A stretch of DNA of 64,000 nt from Amaranthus tricolor. Taxonomy: Eukaryota > Streptophyta > Magnoliopsida > Caryophyllales > Amaranthaceae. The DNA lies in contig NC_080047.1 of NCBI RefSeq assembly GCF_026212465.1, forward strand, positions 42,752,059-42,816,058, read 5' to 3'. The notes beneath the pieces are model-generated. The model was not told the origin of the DNA. It saw nothing but the letters and a program-made list of their open reading frames with translations, and did not search any database. Positions 32,148-43,975 of the stretch are shown piece by piece. Both the position numbers and the translations under genes were made by a program. Positions within the stretch are counted from its first letter, which is position 1; every line of letters starts with the position of its first letter.

Positions 32148-32490
32148 GGTGCCGGGTCCTCGCAGGGTGCCACATCATCACAGTATCAATCACCTCCCCT
32201 ACCCGAGCGTCATGCGACGGCCTCTTACTATCGTAGGAAGGCGTCGTAAACCGTCACAGTTAGATTGGGTACAGGAGGAGGATTAGCATTTGAATGCTGT
32301 TTGTAATTATTGAACATTTGTACATACTCAATATTTGTAACAGTTGGTCTATTGTGTGTAAATTGTAACATATATGTAGATGTATATATTTTAAAAGTAG
32401 TATCACACGTTTATTATGAATTTCAATCAAGTTCAACAAATACATATTAAATTACATAGTTCATTCGTTAAGTTAAACTACCGTCGCTAA

Positions 32491-32808
32491 CTAAGAAGGC
32501 TTCTTAAACTTTCTCATAATCCTTTCAGTCTCTTCTTTCCTATGCGCCATATCATTCATTTGCCTCTTTAGATTAAATACCTCATCTTTAGGCTCTTTTT
32601 TTTCCTTTTCAAGCCGTATTATTACGTCTCTCTGCCATTTTGTACCCTCCGGAGCAATCCATCTAAAGTATGTGCATCCTAATCCGTCAACCAAGTAGAA
32701 AGGGCAAGCAACAAATTCACGCCCTGGATCGAAGTCGCTCCAATCTGTATTAATCTCAACTTCATAACCACAATCACAGAGCTCTTCAACACAATGTTCC
32801 TTTGACAT
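32491..32808 (-). CDS. Small GRF-type zinc-finger protein
   Basis: The frame encodes 105 residues. Residues 11-50 fit the GRF zinc finger: CDCG at 11-14, DPGREF at 27-32, C35, C45 and FRW at 48-50. A charged helix follows (residues 58-105: RLEKEKKEPKDEVFNLKRQM and onward), probably a coiled coil. GRF fingers bind single-stranded nucleic acid in several families; the role of these short plant proteins is not known to me. It lies inside the PMD element, tail-to-tail with the PMD gene and about 340 bp from its stop. The reading frame is undamaged, unlike its neighbour. Expression is unproven. Confidence 0.7.
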   Translation of the reverse strand: MSKEHCVEELCDCGYEVEINTDWSDFDPGREFVACPFYLVDGLGCTYFRWIAPEGTKWQRDVIIRLEKEKKEPKDEVFNLKRQMNDMAHRKEETERIMRKFKKPS

Positions 32809-33096
32809 CTACATAACACATATATTATACAAACGTAAGTAAACTTTCAAAAACAATATTAACATTTATAAATTGACATTAAAACTAACATAATACCTTA
32901 TGTTACCTTTAAAAATTGATTGAAAAGAAGAAGAATGATGCAAAATGAGTATAATGAAGTATGGGAAATGATGGAGCTATTTATAGAACATCATTACAAC
33001 GGCTATTTTCACGTTCCTAACGGCTATTTTTCTAAATTACCAACGACTACTTTAGTTCTCCAAAAAAAAATAAATAAATAAAATTAAAGGTTAAAG

Positions 33097-33211
33097 TCGC
33101 TGTTACTAACAGCGACTAAAGGAGTTGACCAGTCAACTCATTCAGTCGCTGTTAGTAACAGCGACTTTAACCTATAATTTTTTTTTAATCTTTCGCTGTT
33201 GATAACAGCGA
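33097..33211 (+). repeat. Three 19-bp palindromes plus GTTGACCAGTCAAC in the right end
   Basis: TCGCTGTTACTAACAGCGA at 33,097-33,115, TCGCTGTTAGTAACAGCGA at 33,146-33,164 and TCGCTGTTGATAACAGCGA at 33,193-33,211. The palindrome GAGTTGACCAGTCAACTC lies at 33,122-33,139 between the first two. They mirror the palindromes at the left end. Confidence 0.9.
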
Positions 33212-33728
33212 ATTATCCCGAGGCTAGGCTCGGTTGTATGGACGCTTATTTTGGAAAATAAGTTTTTACGAAGCTCATTTTAAAATTAAGTTGTTAAATA
33301 ATCTTATTTTTTTCAAATTTTCTAAAAAAAAATTAGCAACCCATATAGTAGTTCCATCTTAAAAATTGCTTTCTAACTACTATTCTACAAGGACAATATC
33401 GAGGGAAATAAGTTTTCGTGTTACACACATTGAGAATTATGTTGTAAAATAACAATATTGGAGAAAGAGATTCAATAATGTCAATAGGAAATATATAGAA
33501 ACTCTAAACATTAAAAAAAATTTAATTTAGGATGACCAAGTAAACAACAAATGTAACAGACTAAAAGTGAAAATGAGAACTTCAAATAGAACTGTAGGGA
33601 CTAGGGAGTATAATATATTTTGACTTGTAATTTGGCGCAAAATTCTAAACCTTATGTTATATATTAGGTAATATAATAATAATAAATGCCTATATAATTA
33701 AAAATTTAAAATATATTCTAATTTATTA

Positions 33729-33965
33729 CTCCCTCTGTTTTTATTTGTTCTTCTCATTTACTTTTTGCGCAGATCTTAATGCAAATTTAAAAGTCATATT
33801 TTAATTGCGTTTTTGAAAATTCTAAAAGGTTAATATTAAGACGAATCTATTAAGATTTCACATAAATATATATTTTTTCATATAAATCGATGAGAATTCA
33901 TGATTAAAATTCGACTCTAAAATTTTTAATTTCTATTTGAATAAAATATATAAAATCGGAGAGAG
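33729..33965. mobile_element. Stowaway-like MITE
   Basis: Starts TA-CTCCCTCTGTTTTTATTTG and ends ATCGGAGAGAG, about 237 bp, with no genes. It lies about 200 bp upstream of the FIS1 start codon, so it sits in the likely promoter. Confidence 0.65.
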
Positions 33966-34161
33966 CACTAAAAATTAATTTTATCGTTAATAAAAAGTCA
34001 AAAAAGATAGAACGGGAACCGGTGACCGGTGAGTCAATAAAAGTCAATTTCTTAATCGTGTTGGTTTATACATATTTACATTTTAACTCCTTCCCTACTG
34101 GTATATTTAATCTCTCTCATTCTCATTTTGAAACAGGGTTTCTTAGTCTCAGAACTAAAAA

Positions 34162-37066
34162 ATGGATGCCAAGATCGGAAAATTTTTGGAATCCGTCGGA
34201 AATTTCTTCAGTAAAGATGACCAAATTCCATGGTGCGATTCTGATGTTGTTTCTGTAAGTGTTATTTCAATCTTATCTCTTTCTTGACCTCATTTTAGGG
34301 TTCATTTCTTACTAAATTTCCTTGTTTATCCCTTTTCTCCTATTTGACTCATGAGATTTCTTCTTTTTTATGCTATTGCTTTCATTGCCCGTTTTATTTA
34401 ATTTCTAATGTTTGTGAAGGATTGATTCTGATGTTGTAATCTATGGTGACTTTGAAATCCTGATTCGTACCATTTTCAATTGTTTGATTGCGATCAATTG
34501 AGATGTAGTTTCTTTTCAATTGAGTTATTTGTGAGATTAGTTTTGCAGTTTTTGAACTTCAGTGTAATGTAAATTATGTTGTTTGGACTTAGGCATATGC
34601 CCAAATGTTCAACTGTTTGTGAAATTTGTCCTATGGTGTAAGGAGTGAGTGTTGAAAATTGGACTCAGGCACTTGAGGTGAAAATTAAGAGTCCGAGTAA
34701 GTACGATTACTAGTGTCCGGGATATATATTATTAGTATGTGCTGTAGCATGCGGTGCTGTGTGTTTTGTGTTGATGAAGACGAGTTTATTGAAGGCTTAT
34801 GGCGTATAATATTTGAGCATTTATGCTTACGTTTAAACATGCGATATAGGGATTATGTCAAACAGGTAGTGCTTATGCAAAATAGATTATTTAGTGTTAT
34901 CTATGCATTGATTGAGAGTGAAAGGTTTATTGAGCTATGTCATATGATAGCTCAACAAGCATTTTGATCTTTTTCTTAACACGAGTATTTATGTAAAGTT
35001 TTGGATGATTTTCGTAATCAAATTACAAAGGTAAGGTTGCAAATATCCGAATCCCAAACTTTGGCTAGGCAGGAGCCGCAGGACATTAGGTGATTAGGTT
35101 AATGGCATGTGGTTAGGTACTATAATAAAAGTATTTGATTAATGTATAGCATTGTGAATAAATGTAGTATCAGTGTTCATTAAATTAAATGACTTCCAAC
35201 TTTTAAATTTTAGAAAAAGGAAAAGATAGGTTGTGGAGCATTATAGCTTACCAGTTACCATGGCTGTTTGACTACTTTTAGGGACTTGAACGGGAGGTTG
35301 CAGAGGCTGAAAATGCTAGTGAAGAACAGAGAAGTGAATGTATTATGAGGTTATCATGGGCCCTTGTTCATTCTAGGCGTCCTGAGGACGTGCAGCGTGG
35401 GATAGCCATGGTCGAAGGTAAATTGGACACCTCTATCAACATGATTCTTCTTATGTCATCTATGTTTGATACTTTTATCATTTATAATTTCCATCATAGT
35501 TATGGGAAATGGGTGATTTGACTAGATTTTCTATGTGGCTTCTTATAGTGCCAAAAGAAAATTTTGTTATAGGCTTATAGCTATTGTTTGCATTGGTTTA
35601 TCTGCAGCATTTGTTTAGCATATTTTATTCTTTTTATAGTTTTCTGCTGCTGTCAAGGTTTTGTCTTTTACTCTTCATGCACCACCCGTATCTATATTGG
35701 GAGCTGACTGTTTTAGTTCTGTTGTGAATTGTATGTATGATTTCTTTTAAATTATACTCAGCCTATACTCTTTTCTGTATTTCTGAGTTATTTTTAATGT
35801 CGATTTCTGTGTCTTCCTTTTTAATCTATCCTTTTATTTTTTAATGTTTTGACCAAGTAAACAAAGCAAATTTCTCTAAGAAATAAAATTATATGTTTGA
35901 TTGGTTAGTTGCTTCTATGAAATGTCGATTAACCTATAAGAAGGTTAATCATCTCTATAATAGTACAAACCCAAAGAAAGAAAATAAAGATGGCAGATAT
36001 TGTTCATTCTTTCTTTTTATTATATTGATCTGTCATGTGTTCTCCATTTTAATAAAGTTTCGGTTCATGCCTGTAAATTGTAATTAGTGCTTGACAATCT
36101 AGGTTTAAAGTGCATAAATTCATTCCGAGTCCCCTCCATCCCACCTCCCCTTGTTTTTCTCGGGTAATATAATGGTCTAGAAAGAAGAATAAAGTTTGTG
36201 TTCTGGTTATTTTTGCAGCGTCCCTGGGTAATACTAACATCAGTCCGCTGGCAAGGAGAGAGAAAATCTATTTGCTCGCTGTAGGGTACTACAGAAGTGG
36301 TGATTTTACGAGAAGTAGGCAACTTGTAGATCAATGTCTTGAGGTATATTTCTAGTTCTATGATGTAGGCTTGGTGTAAATATTTGTTTATTTTTTCTTA
36401 TCAGTTATATCTCTTTAATGAGATAATCTGTACTCCATGTGACCCTTTGATTTTGCTATAACAAGGAAAATTTGCCCTAAAATTTGTAGTAGAAGAATAA
36501 AACAAAAAAAAAGTGGATGGAAAGGATGTGTGGATGAGAAGAGGGAGAATGAGTCTGTGTATGAGATTAGAAGACTTAATGTGAGAGATCAAACTACAAC
36601 CAAAAATAGAAATGTAGAGAAATCAAAAGAAGAACCCTTTTTAGAAATGCAGAAAACTCGAATTGCTTAGCCAGTTAGCCTTGATCACCCCTAATTTAAT
36701 GGCTGATGTCATGTGTTCATTCTTGATTACCTTTGTTATTACTTTTAGCATAAATTGATACTGACTGAGCTCTTCTTACTATAGTTTTTAGCTTCAAGTG
36801 ATGTTGAAACTTTTCTTATCTCAGATTGCGCCTGACTGGAGGCAAGCATTAACCCTGAAGAAAAACATTGAAGACAAAATTGCCAGAGGTAAGAACTTTG
36901 ATCCTCTACTTCCCAAATAACATCAGAGTTGCTCCTCATTTGACAATTGTCTTACTGCTTTCTCGTGCTGCTGCATGCAGATGGTGTCATTGGAATAGGC
37001 ATTACTGCAACTGCTGTTGGACTTCTTGTTGGTGGAATTGCTGCAGCTGTGGCTCGTAAGAAGTGA
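34162..37066 (+). CDS. FIS1: Mitochondrial fission 1 protein (FIS1)
   Basis: FIS1 is a tail-anchored outer-membrane protein of mitochondria and peroxisomes that supports organelle division with dynamin-related proteins. Five coding exons: 34,162-34,254, 35,282-35,417, 36,219-36,343, 36,825-36,888 and 36,981-37,066. They give 167 residues, close to the roughly 170 of plant FIS1. The protein starts MDAKIGKFLESVGNFFS. Its TPR-like helices include LSWALVHSRRPEDVQRGIAM, YLLAVGYYRSGDFTRSRQLV and DWRQALTLKKNIEDKI. It ends with a membrane anchor (GVIGIGITATAVGLLVGGIA) and a basic ARKK tail that directs organelle insertion. All introns are GT-AG and all phases match. It is convergent with AUG1, 885 bp between stops. 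It could be the FIS1A or FIS1B paralogue. Confidence 0.95.
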
Positions 37067-37951
37067 GATAATCTCAAATCTTGTTTGAGTGCAGTTCAAA
37101 ACTACAACTATCTTGACTACTGTCCGTGAAGACGTGATTTCTGTATATGCTTTGTGCACGATGGTTTGGATAAATAATCTCTCGACAAAAATAGGGTTTT
37201 CACTTTTACTTTTAGATTTATATACATGTTTTGAGGTATTGCCATTAGGCATTTTTGATTGTAATTGGCAAATTAAAGGTTATCACTTACCAGAGTATAA
37301 AGATTGTTGTTGTGGAACCACTATCCTCGTTACATGCTGAAGTTTTTTTAGCGTATGTGCTTGATTGAATAAATGTGTCGCGTGATGTTGCTGCTCTTTT
37401 ATCTATTGAAGACTCTAAAGGAACATCGTCACTCATCACATTGATAAGTCCTATAAGCCAAAAGAAGAGGATCATTTCATAAAGGATTCAAGCGTGTACA
37501 CACTAGTAAAAACGAAGAATGTTGAGTAGTTTTGATGCTTAGAATTTGAAAGATGTCGCAAATGGATTTTATCAGGGCATCCAAAAAGTTTTCACAACCC
37601 ATAAGTTTCCTGTAATCTAATTCTTTTTTTAACGAGCTAAAACCAGTAAAACTACAAGGTTACAAAAAATTCAATCCTAAATTGATTTTAACCCAACACT
37701 ATGAGATTCAAATGCGCGAACTTTCCAATACGAGGGTTGCACTACATGCTTGGTAAATCCTAAACACAAATTCATTTTTTAACAAATACCTAAATTTAGG
37801 CGCTCAAGAATAGTAAAAACCTTCATAAACTTAACAAGTTGTATTACACCAAATTTTGACTTAGGTTCACATACAATACCATCAACAAGGTAGATGTTGA
37901 CATTCTTCTAAAAAAAACCCAACTAAAACATGGCATAAGCTAGAGGCGAAC
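37067..37951. other. Space between convergent FIS1 and AUG1
   Basis: Contains the presumed 3' UTRs of both genes. No further gene, MITE end or strong repeat is visible. Confidence 0.6.
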
Positions 37952-40900
37952 TTAATCTGTTGCAGAAAGCGCAGACTGCAAGACCTCCTCAAGATATTTC
38001 TCCGCAGCAGCAAACTGTCTTCGCTTGTCTTCAATGGCGAGAGAAGCCAATGCTTTATCCTGGTATAATATAGCATAAATTTAGGGAAAAAAAAAAGCAT
38101 AAAAGATAATAAATGTAACTCAAAATTTTAGAAACATGATATAGCAGCAAGAGAAAACAGAATTACAGGAGGCAAGTCTTGGTAGCTTTTCAAGGTATCA
38201 ATGATGGGTAAAGTTTTCTTCTCCAACTCTTTCTTGTGTTCGACCATTTCTACCAGTACCCCATGGCTGATTTCAGGGCTGTAACCTACACGATTCAGTA
38301 GTGCCTGCACACACAAGAGTGGCGAAAAGACGAAAACACCTTATCACTAACCAAACAGTGAAAAAGACTACAAACTTTGATAGTAAATCTTAGTTATTTC
38401 CTCCTATTAAAAGATTCAAAATTTTGGAACAACTAAAATAAAACTTGCCGTTAATTATCTCTAACTCTTGTTAACTCGAGGGGGCACATCAACGAGTAAA
38501 TCATACTCCTATAACAATATAGCAAAACCTCAAATATGTATACCATTTTAAGTTTCATCACTAAGCCCTCACAAAATTAAAACCAAGCAACTTGACAAAT
38601 CATATGCAGAGGCATAGGAAAGGCGAGAAATCACCAGCAGCAGGTTAAATATGAATTCTAAAAGTCATATTTTCAGCTATAATCTTAAATATTATTCCAA
38701 AAATCTTAAAATCACGATGAAATCATTTCTTTTATTGTGTCAATTCATCAATGAGAGCAAAATATGTCGTAACACTTGCTAGATGCTACCTCCATAACCC
38801 TTCAACTGTTCGCAAAATTGCTTTATCTCTGATATAATGTCAAAGCTGATCCATCATCAAATGTCTTTATATTCTAGATGCTCTGAAAAGTTCATGAATA
38901 ATTGTCCTTCCTTTTCCTCCAAGTGGTCTTTTCTTTTTCCTTTTCCTAATATTTACTCCAATTTGATTTGTTTATCCAAAAATTTAATCGTGTATTACAT
39001 GATCATCCTCATCAATTTCATAGTAACGTGCTCATATGATGTAAGCCTCCCATTAACTAATTGAGTACTAACATGGTAAAAAAGAAAAATGGATATCCCA
39101 AGATTTCAATAAGAGACAAACAGCAGATTCTATTACTGTTTCACAAAGCCATGTTGATTTATACCTGTAGCATGAGTTTCTTACATGTTTCACAAAAAAA
39201 ATTAAGCAAAAAAAAAAAACATTTTAAATAAGGCGCACCGCATCCCGCACACATAAGAGTTCACTAAACACTCTAAAATAAAATCATCCATATCTTTGAT
39301 TGGGTATAAAGTGATACTAAAAGCAATCCAGTTTCATGTTCAAGAACAAACACTAAGACAAGAAAAAACCCTCCCTCCCCGCAAAAAAGTATATGCTTGC
39401 TATATTCCTAGGCCCTAGCAATCTCCATTATTACGATAAGGTCCAGGATTTATAGTTCTTTGGTTTCAGATTATAATGAACTAAAGTAAAATGACTCATT
39501 AAATCATGTGCGCTTTTTTATTATTTTTTGAGATAATGCACTTCTTATTTATGTGAAGCTGCACATGAAGTTTGCTACCAGGGTCAATCAGAAACAAGTA
39601 TAATCCTTTTGTTAGTTTTATGATCAACAAGGGTAAGCATCTGTACATCCGATCCTCCCACGTCCCAAACCCCACACTAGGTGGTAGCTAGTTATGGCAC
39701 CGAGGTAATGGAATGTTGTTAATGTATCCCTAGGCCCTAGCAAATAAAAGTTATCACTAGGTCTAGTACCAACAAGCAAGAGATACAAAACTACCTTGTA
39801 GTTAGAATATCTCTGATTATATTCTCGTTCTTTTGAAACCAGGAGAGGCAAATTCGTCTTCCAGTTTTCAATTTGAGCCTCACAAGGAGCTACTTCATCT
39901 TCCAATTGAGCAAGTATTCTAAGACAATTAAACCAAATCAGTTACGAAGATCTCCTCAAAGAAGACATCACAGTGCTAACTACATAGTTTTTGCAAAAAT
40001 ATCACATAAAACTAATCCAGCACAATCTCTTGACATTTTTGAAAGATGTCACCAGCAGCGTACCTTTTCAAGTAAGTGAGCCTTGCTATAGCCTTCCGTG
40101 TATAATCAAGGAGCACCTTAGACTCCTTTTGTACCTTTGCCCTTTTCTCCTCAACTCCAGACTTTCTCAGAGAAAGATCTCCCCTTGCCACAAGGAAACT
40201 ACAATACACATATTCTAATGAGGCCTCTCAAAGTAGTAACAACAATAAATTGAAGACATAAAGAAAGTCATTAATCTCATGAAACACTCACCTGCTCAAC
40301 TCAGTGTCCCTTATGTTCAACAAGTTAGCAACATTTGCCAAAACTTGTGCTGAACCCACTATGCTTGATGGCAAACTCTCTTGGGCCAAGCCCACATTCT
40401 CCAATAGCTCTCTAATCCTTGCAGCTAGTAATCAAACTTCTCATAAAATCAACATAACGAAAGCAACAAACCAAGGAATTTCTTTCATATACTTCTTCTA
40501 TTCCAGCCTCTACCTCATCAATCCACATATCAAACAAAGACCAATACTTAAAAAATCTAGACTGTTTAAACATCACTTATAAAGCTCATTCCCCCAATTT
40601 ATTATGACTTGAGTTATTAATGATGAACTAACCTAAGAAGGAAGAATGTATGAGAGTAAGCAGTACAGAAAGTGAACATAATTTAACTAATTAGACAATT
40701 AACCAATTAGACATCCATGTCCCTTATTTTGACGAGTAAAAAAATTTATATTATTTTGGTTTATAGATTATAATAGATTATATTAAGTTGACTCATAAAA
40801 TCATGACCACTTCTTATTCATGTACGTTGCAAATGATGTTTGCTAAAAAAAAGTCAAACGACATACTCTATGTTAGTTTGTTATCGCTAACAAAGGTAAG

Positions 40901-41458
40901 GTCGGTACTTCCAAATCCCCTGAAACCCGTCTAGGAAGCCAATTAATGACATTGGGGTTATAAAAATAACACTTTGAGATCCATGCACATGATACAATAT
41001 ACAAGTGTTTCAATGAGAAGAAACTACTCAACATAAACTAGAATCATTACTAAATACAAGTGATAGAGTGAGAGAAAACCATCCAACATAATCAAGAATC
41101 AATTAGCATTCCACCATTGCAAACTAAACATACACCCTACACAACAATACTCATAAAACTACTATATTACAAACAATAGGGAAAAGGATAGACCTTGGGA
41201 GCGATACTCGGCCGCCTTTTGACGGAAATCATTGGCAACAATGCCAACAGCTTGGGTCTTAGCTTGAGAAACAGTAGCAATATTATGCAAATGCGCAATA
41301 CTACGTGGAGTGTACTCGAATTCGGGCACATCTTTACCAACAGCATCAAACTGAGAAATCAGCCATGCTTTCACCTCCTGAATCCGGGCAGCATCAAACC
41401 CACTGCCCTTTATTTCATTGCTGCCCGATGGATCAGACCCAGAAACCAAATCACTCAT
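37952..41458 (-). CDS. AUG1: Augmin (HAUS) complex subunit 1
   Basis: Augmin recruits gamma-tubulin complexes to existing microtubules so that spindle and phragmoplast microtubules branch. Six exons on the minus strand: 41,458-41,194, 40,424-40,292, 40,198-40,064, 39,918-39,795, 38,304-38,167 and 38,059-37,952. They sum to 903 nt, or 300 residues, the family length. The start MSDLVSGSDPSG was chosen because upstream codons in frame are TTG rather than ATG. Recognisable blocks are EVKAWLISQFDAVGKDVPEF, VLAKVANLLNIRDTELSSFL, KAQ/VQKESKVLLDYTRKAI, ILAQLEDEVAPCEAQIENWK, SYQDLPPDKALASLAIEDK and EKYLEEVLQSAL. It is mostly helical and likely coiled coil. Introns 1 and 4 hold dispersed repeats. Confidence 0.95.
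39440..39740 (+). repeat. Dispersed repeat in AUG1 intron 4
   Basis: It runs from TTTGGTTTCAGATTATAATG through TCAATCAGAAACAAG and AACAAGGGTAAGCATCTGTA to a C-rich CCCAAACCCCACACTAGGTGG. Related, more decayed versions lie at about 40,725-40,950 (AUG1 intron 1), 54,825-54,960 (HCT intron) and 34,985-35,110 (FIS1 intron 1). The GGGTAAGG and C-rich tail resembles a SINE-derived or similar plant repeat, but I cannot name the family. Confidence 0.5.
40725..40950 (+). repeat. Dispersed repeat in AUG1 intron 1
   Basis: The decayed relative of 39,440-39,740: a GGTTTATAGATTATAATAG start, CATAAAATCATGACCACTTC, AACAAAGGTAAGGTCGGTAC and TCCCCTGAAACCCGTCTAGG. Confidence 0.45.
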
Positions 41459-42455
41459 TTTCTTCAACAATTCAGAAAAATAAAGCTCTTTTAGTAGAAA
41501 TTTAAACTGCCCATAACCACACCATGAAGTAGATATTGTTTCTTTTCAATTTAAATTGTTTTGGGATTACATTTTAAAAATATTTTATAAAATTCCCATT
41601 TCAATCTGATTCTATGAAATGCAAGTAGCGTAGACATCGGAATTTAATGATTATGAACTTATGTTGGACTTTAGGGTTAAATAATTAATAACGAATTGAA
41701 AATTAAATGATAGGGGAATTTACCTGATTCAAATTAAGAAATGGGTCGGCTTTTTTGACGATCCAGTGGGTGAATTTGCCTAAAATGCTGATATTGAAGT
41801 TTATTTGGGATGACTTTGGAAATGTTGGTTACTTCAAGAGTAAAAACAAATTCTTAGTTGAGACGGTCTCTAAAAGAGACGTCCAACAATAGGCCAGCCC
41901 ATATTGATTTTTAAATTTAAAATAAATAAAAAATAATAAAAAATAATAAATTAAAACTGAATAAAAAAATAAAAGTGCATGTCAGAACTCATACCAAAAT
42001 TGCTTCTTTCAGTTTCCATGTTTTACATTCCTTGTGGCAGTTTCCATAATTCTTCATTTCAAATCATCTCTTCCGCAGAACCTCCAACGTTCTTCTTCGT
42101 TTTCAACTCATTATTCCGCATAAATCCTCCATTAAGGTGGTTCTTCGTTGTTGTCTCATTCAATTGATTCGTTGGTATATCATCTTCTAAAAGGTTTACT
42201 TAAAGGTTAGATTTTTTTTGATTTTGCATCAGTTTTGTTCTATTAATTTTTTTTTTTTTGCATTTTGCTTGTTATATGATATTCAGTTTACATTATTTGA
42301 AATTTAGTTTCTTTCAAAAGCCGTTGAGTTTCGTTCCATTGTCGTAAGTTTAGAGTTATATATGCTTATTGTTGGAGTTATATTTGTTGATGTTTGACAT
42401 TCCCTTTGGCGTTATATTTGTTGATTTTTTTGGTTTTTTTGACATGTAGTTTGAC
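41459..42455. other. AUG1 upstream region
   Basis: The AUG1 5' UTR and promoter should lie here. GAGACGGTCTCTAAAAGAGACG near 41,860-41,882 is a small inverted repeat. No convincing gene is seen. A 62-codon frame at 41,979-42,167 has no family likeness. Confidence 0.5.
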
Positions 42456-42802
42456 AAGATGATGGACCTATCAAGGAGGTACAAGATAGATCCTTTACAT
42501 ATTGTTTTGATGAAAGATGGCCATCAGACTTGGAACTGGCCGCCAAAGGATTAAACGTGGGTAACATATTTTATATTTGGGGTCATAACACATTATATTT
42601 AGGATTATAATATATTGTATTTTGGTTTATAATATATTGTATTTGGTTTTTTTGTATAATTCATATATAGTCATAAATATAAAATTAAAATCGTAACATA
42701 ATAAATTTGGGGTCATAATATAATTGATTGGGGATTGTAACATAATATATTCGGTAATATGACATCATATATTTGAGTTAAAACATGATTTATATGGTAT
42801 CT

Positions 42803-42807
42803 GTATA
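42803..42807. repeat. Target site duplication of the solo LTR (left)
   Basis: GTATA, repeated at 46,697-46,701. Confidence 0.9.
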
Positions 42808-43829
42808 TGTAACACACCAGAATTTCCGACCCCTTAACGAAACCAAAATCGTAAAGGACGGGAGGAAATTCGGGTGTTACATAAAAGAAAAGGAAAAGAA
42901 TTTGAATAAGTGTTAAATATTAACTTTAAAAAGGTGAGTGGGAGTTTCGACAGTATCTGCCTTAAAACTGTGCGCCTTTATTGAAAAACAAAAGTTATTT
43001 AGAAGCTAATAAAGTAAAGGCACCAACGCCCTAGCAAAACTATGTCACGGTGGAACGATTCGTTGCTGGATTCTCAAATCAACATGCCAAGCATGGATCG
43101 TGGTTCCAGTGTCGACGTTTGCGTTTTAAAAGACTTAACTCTTTAAAACCATACAGAGTTATAAACTACGCAATGGAAATACAAATATATGAGGGAGGAC
43201 ACAAGGCCTCATAACAAAACATATACAACCAAAGTTTACAAAAGATAACAAGAGCTACAAAATCGAAAGATAGCGGTATGAAACAGGTTATGATTCGCCC
43301 TCATCACTCTCTCCAAATGCAATGCAATGCAAAAGAAGCTCTAGTAGCCGCTACGCCTGTCTATGATCCACCTGCTGCTCGACATTAGACCAAAGGCCAA
43401 TGTGTCATAACAGGACAATCATAGAAAGTCATCAACAATCAAACATAAACACAAACACATACACGTCAGTAACTAGCATCAAATATAATAAGGCCAGCTA
43501 CTAGATAACATTATGTTATAAAACAACATAAGATGATTTCATAAGACGCAAGCACAGATAGTAACCGTTTATCGGCCACTTATACTTCTTAATTTCATTA
43601 CGTGCTTTCCAACCCGAACCACGTGTTCTTGGGTAGAATGCAGGTCTTCACGCTCCTCTTTTCAAACATAAACTCTTGCAAAACACGTATAGTATCAACT
43701 TGACCAAGGAATTAACAAAATACCTAACACATGACCTTATAGAGCTTGTCTATCTTAAGGTAAGTGTGATCATAGTCTGTAATATCCTTGAGGTAACTTA
43801 ACTTAGGCACACTTCTCACTAGCATAAAC

Positions 43830-43975
43830 TATTCTATCAATAAGCAGATGTTCTATCAATGAGTAAACGTTCTATCAATGTGTAAGTTTTCTATCAAAGA
43901 ATGAACCTTCTATCATTAAATAACTTTCAATCAATGAATAAACTTCCTATCACTGAATAAATTTATATCAATGGA
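43830..43975 (+). repeat. Degenerate about 21-bp tandem repeat in the solo LTR
   Basis: About seven imperfect copies of TTCTATCAATGAATAAAC-like units in a row. Confidence 0.75.

Larger units (their letters stand above)
29240..33380. mobile_element. Composite element with complex inverted ends carrying PMD and GRF genes
   Basis: The left end (about 29,370-29,600) and right end (about 33,075-33,375) align as inverted copies, sharing AGAAAATTTGAAAAAAATAAG, AAAATAAGCGTCC and TCGCTGTTAGTAACAGCGA. Between them lie a plus-strand plant mobile domain pseudogene and a minus-strand GRF zinc-finger ORF. Such gene content with long inverted ends is typical of Mutator-like elements that carry PMD genes in plants. 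No transposase of any kind is visible, so movement would need help in trans. Outer limits are approximate. Confidence 0.7.
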
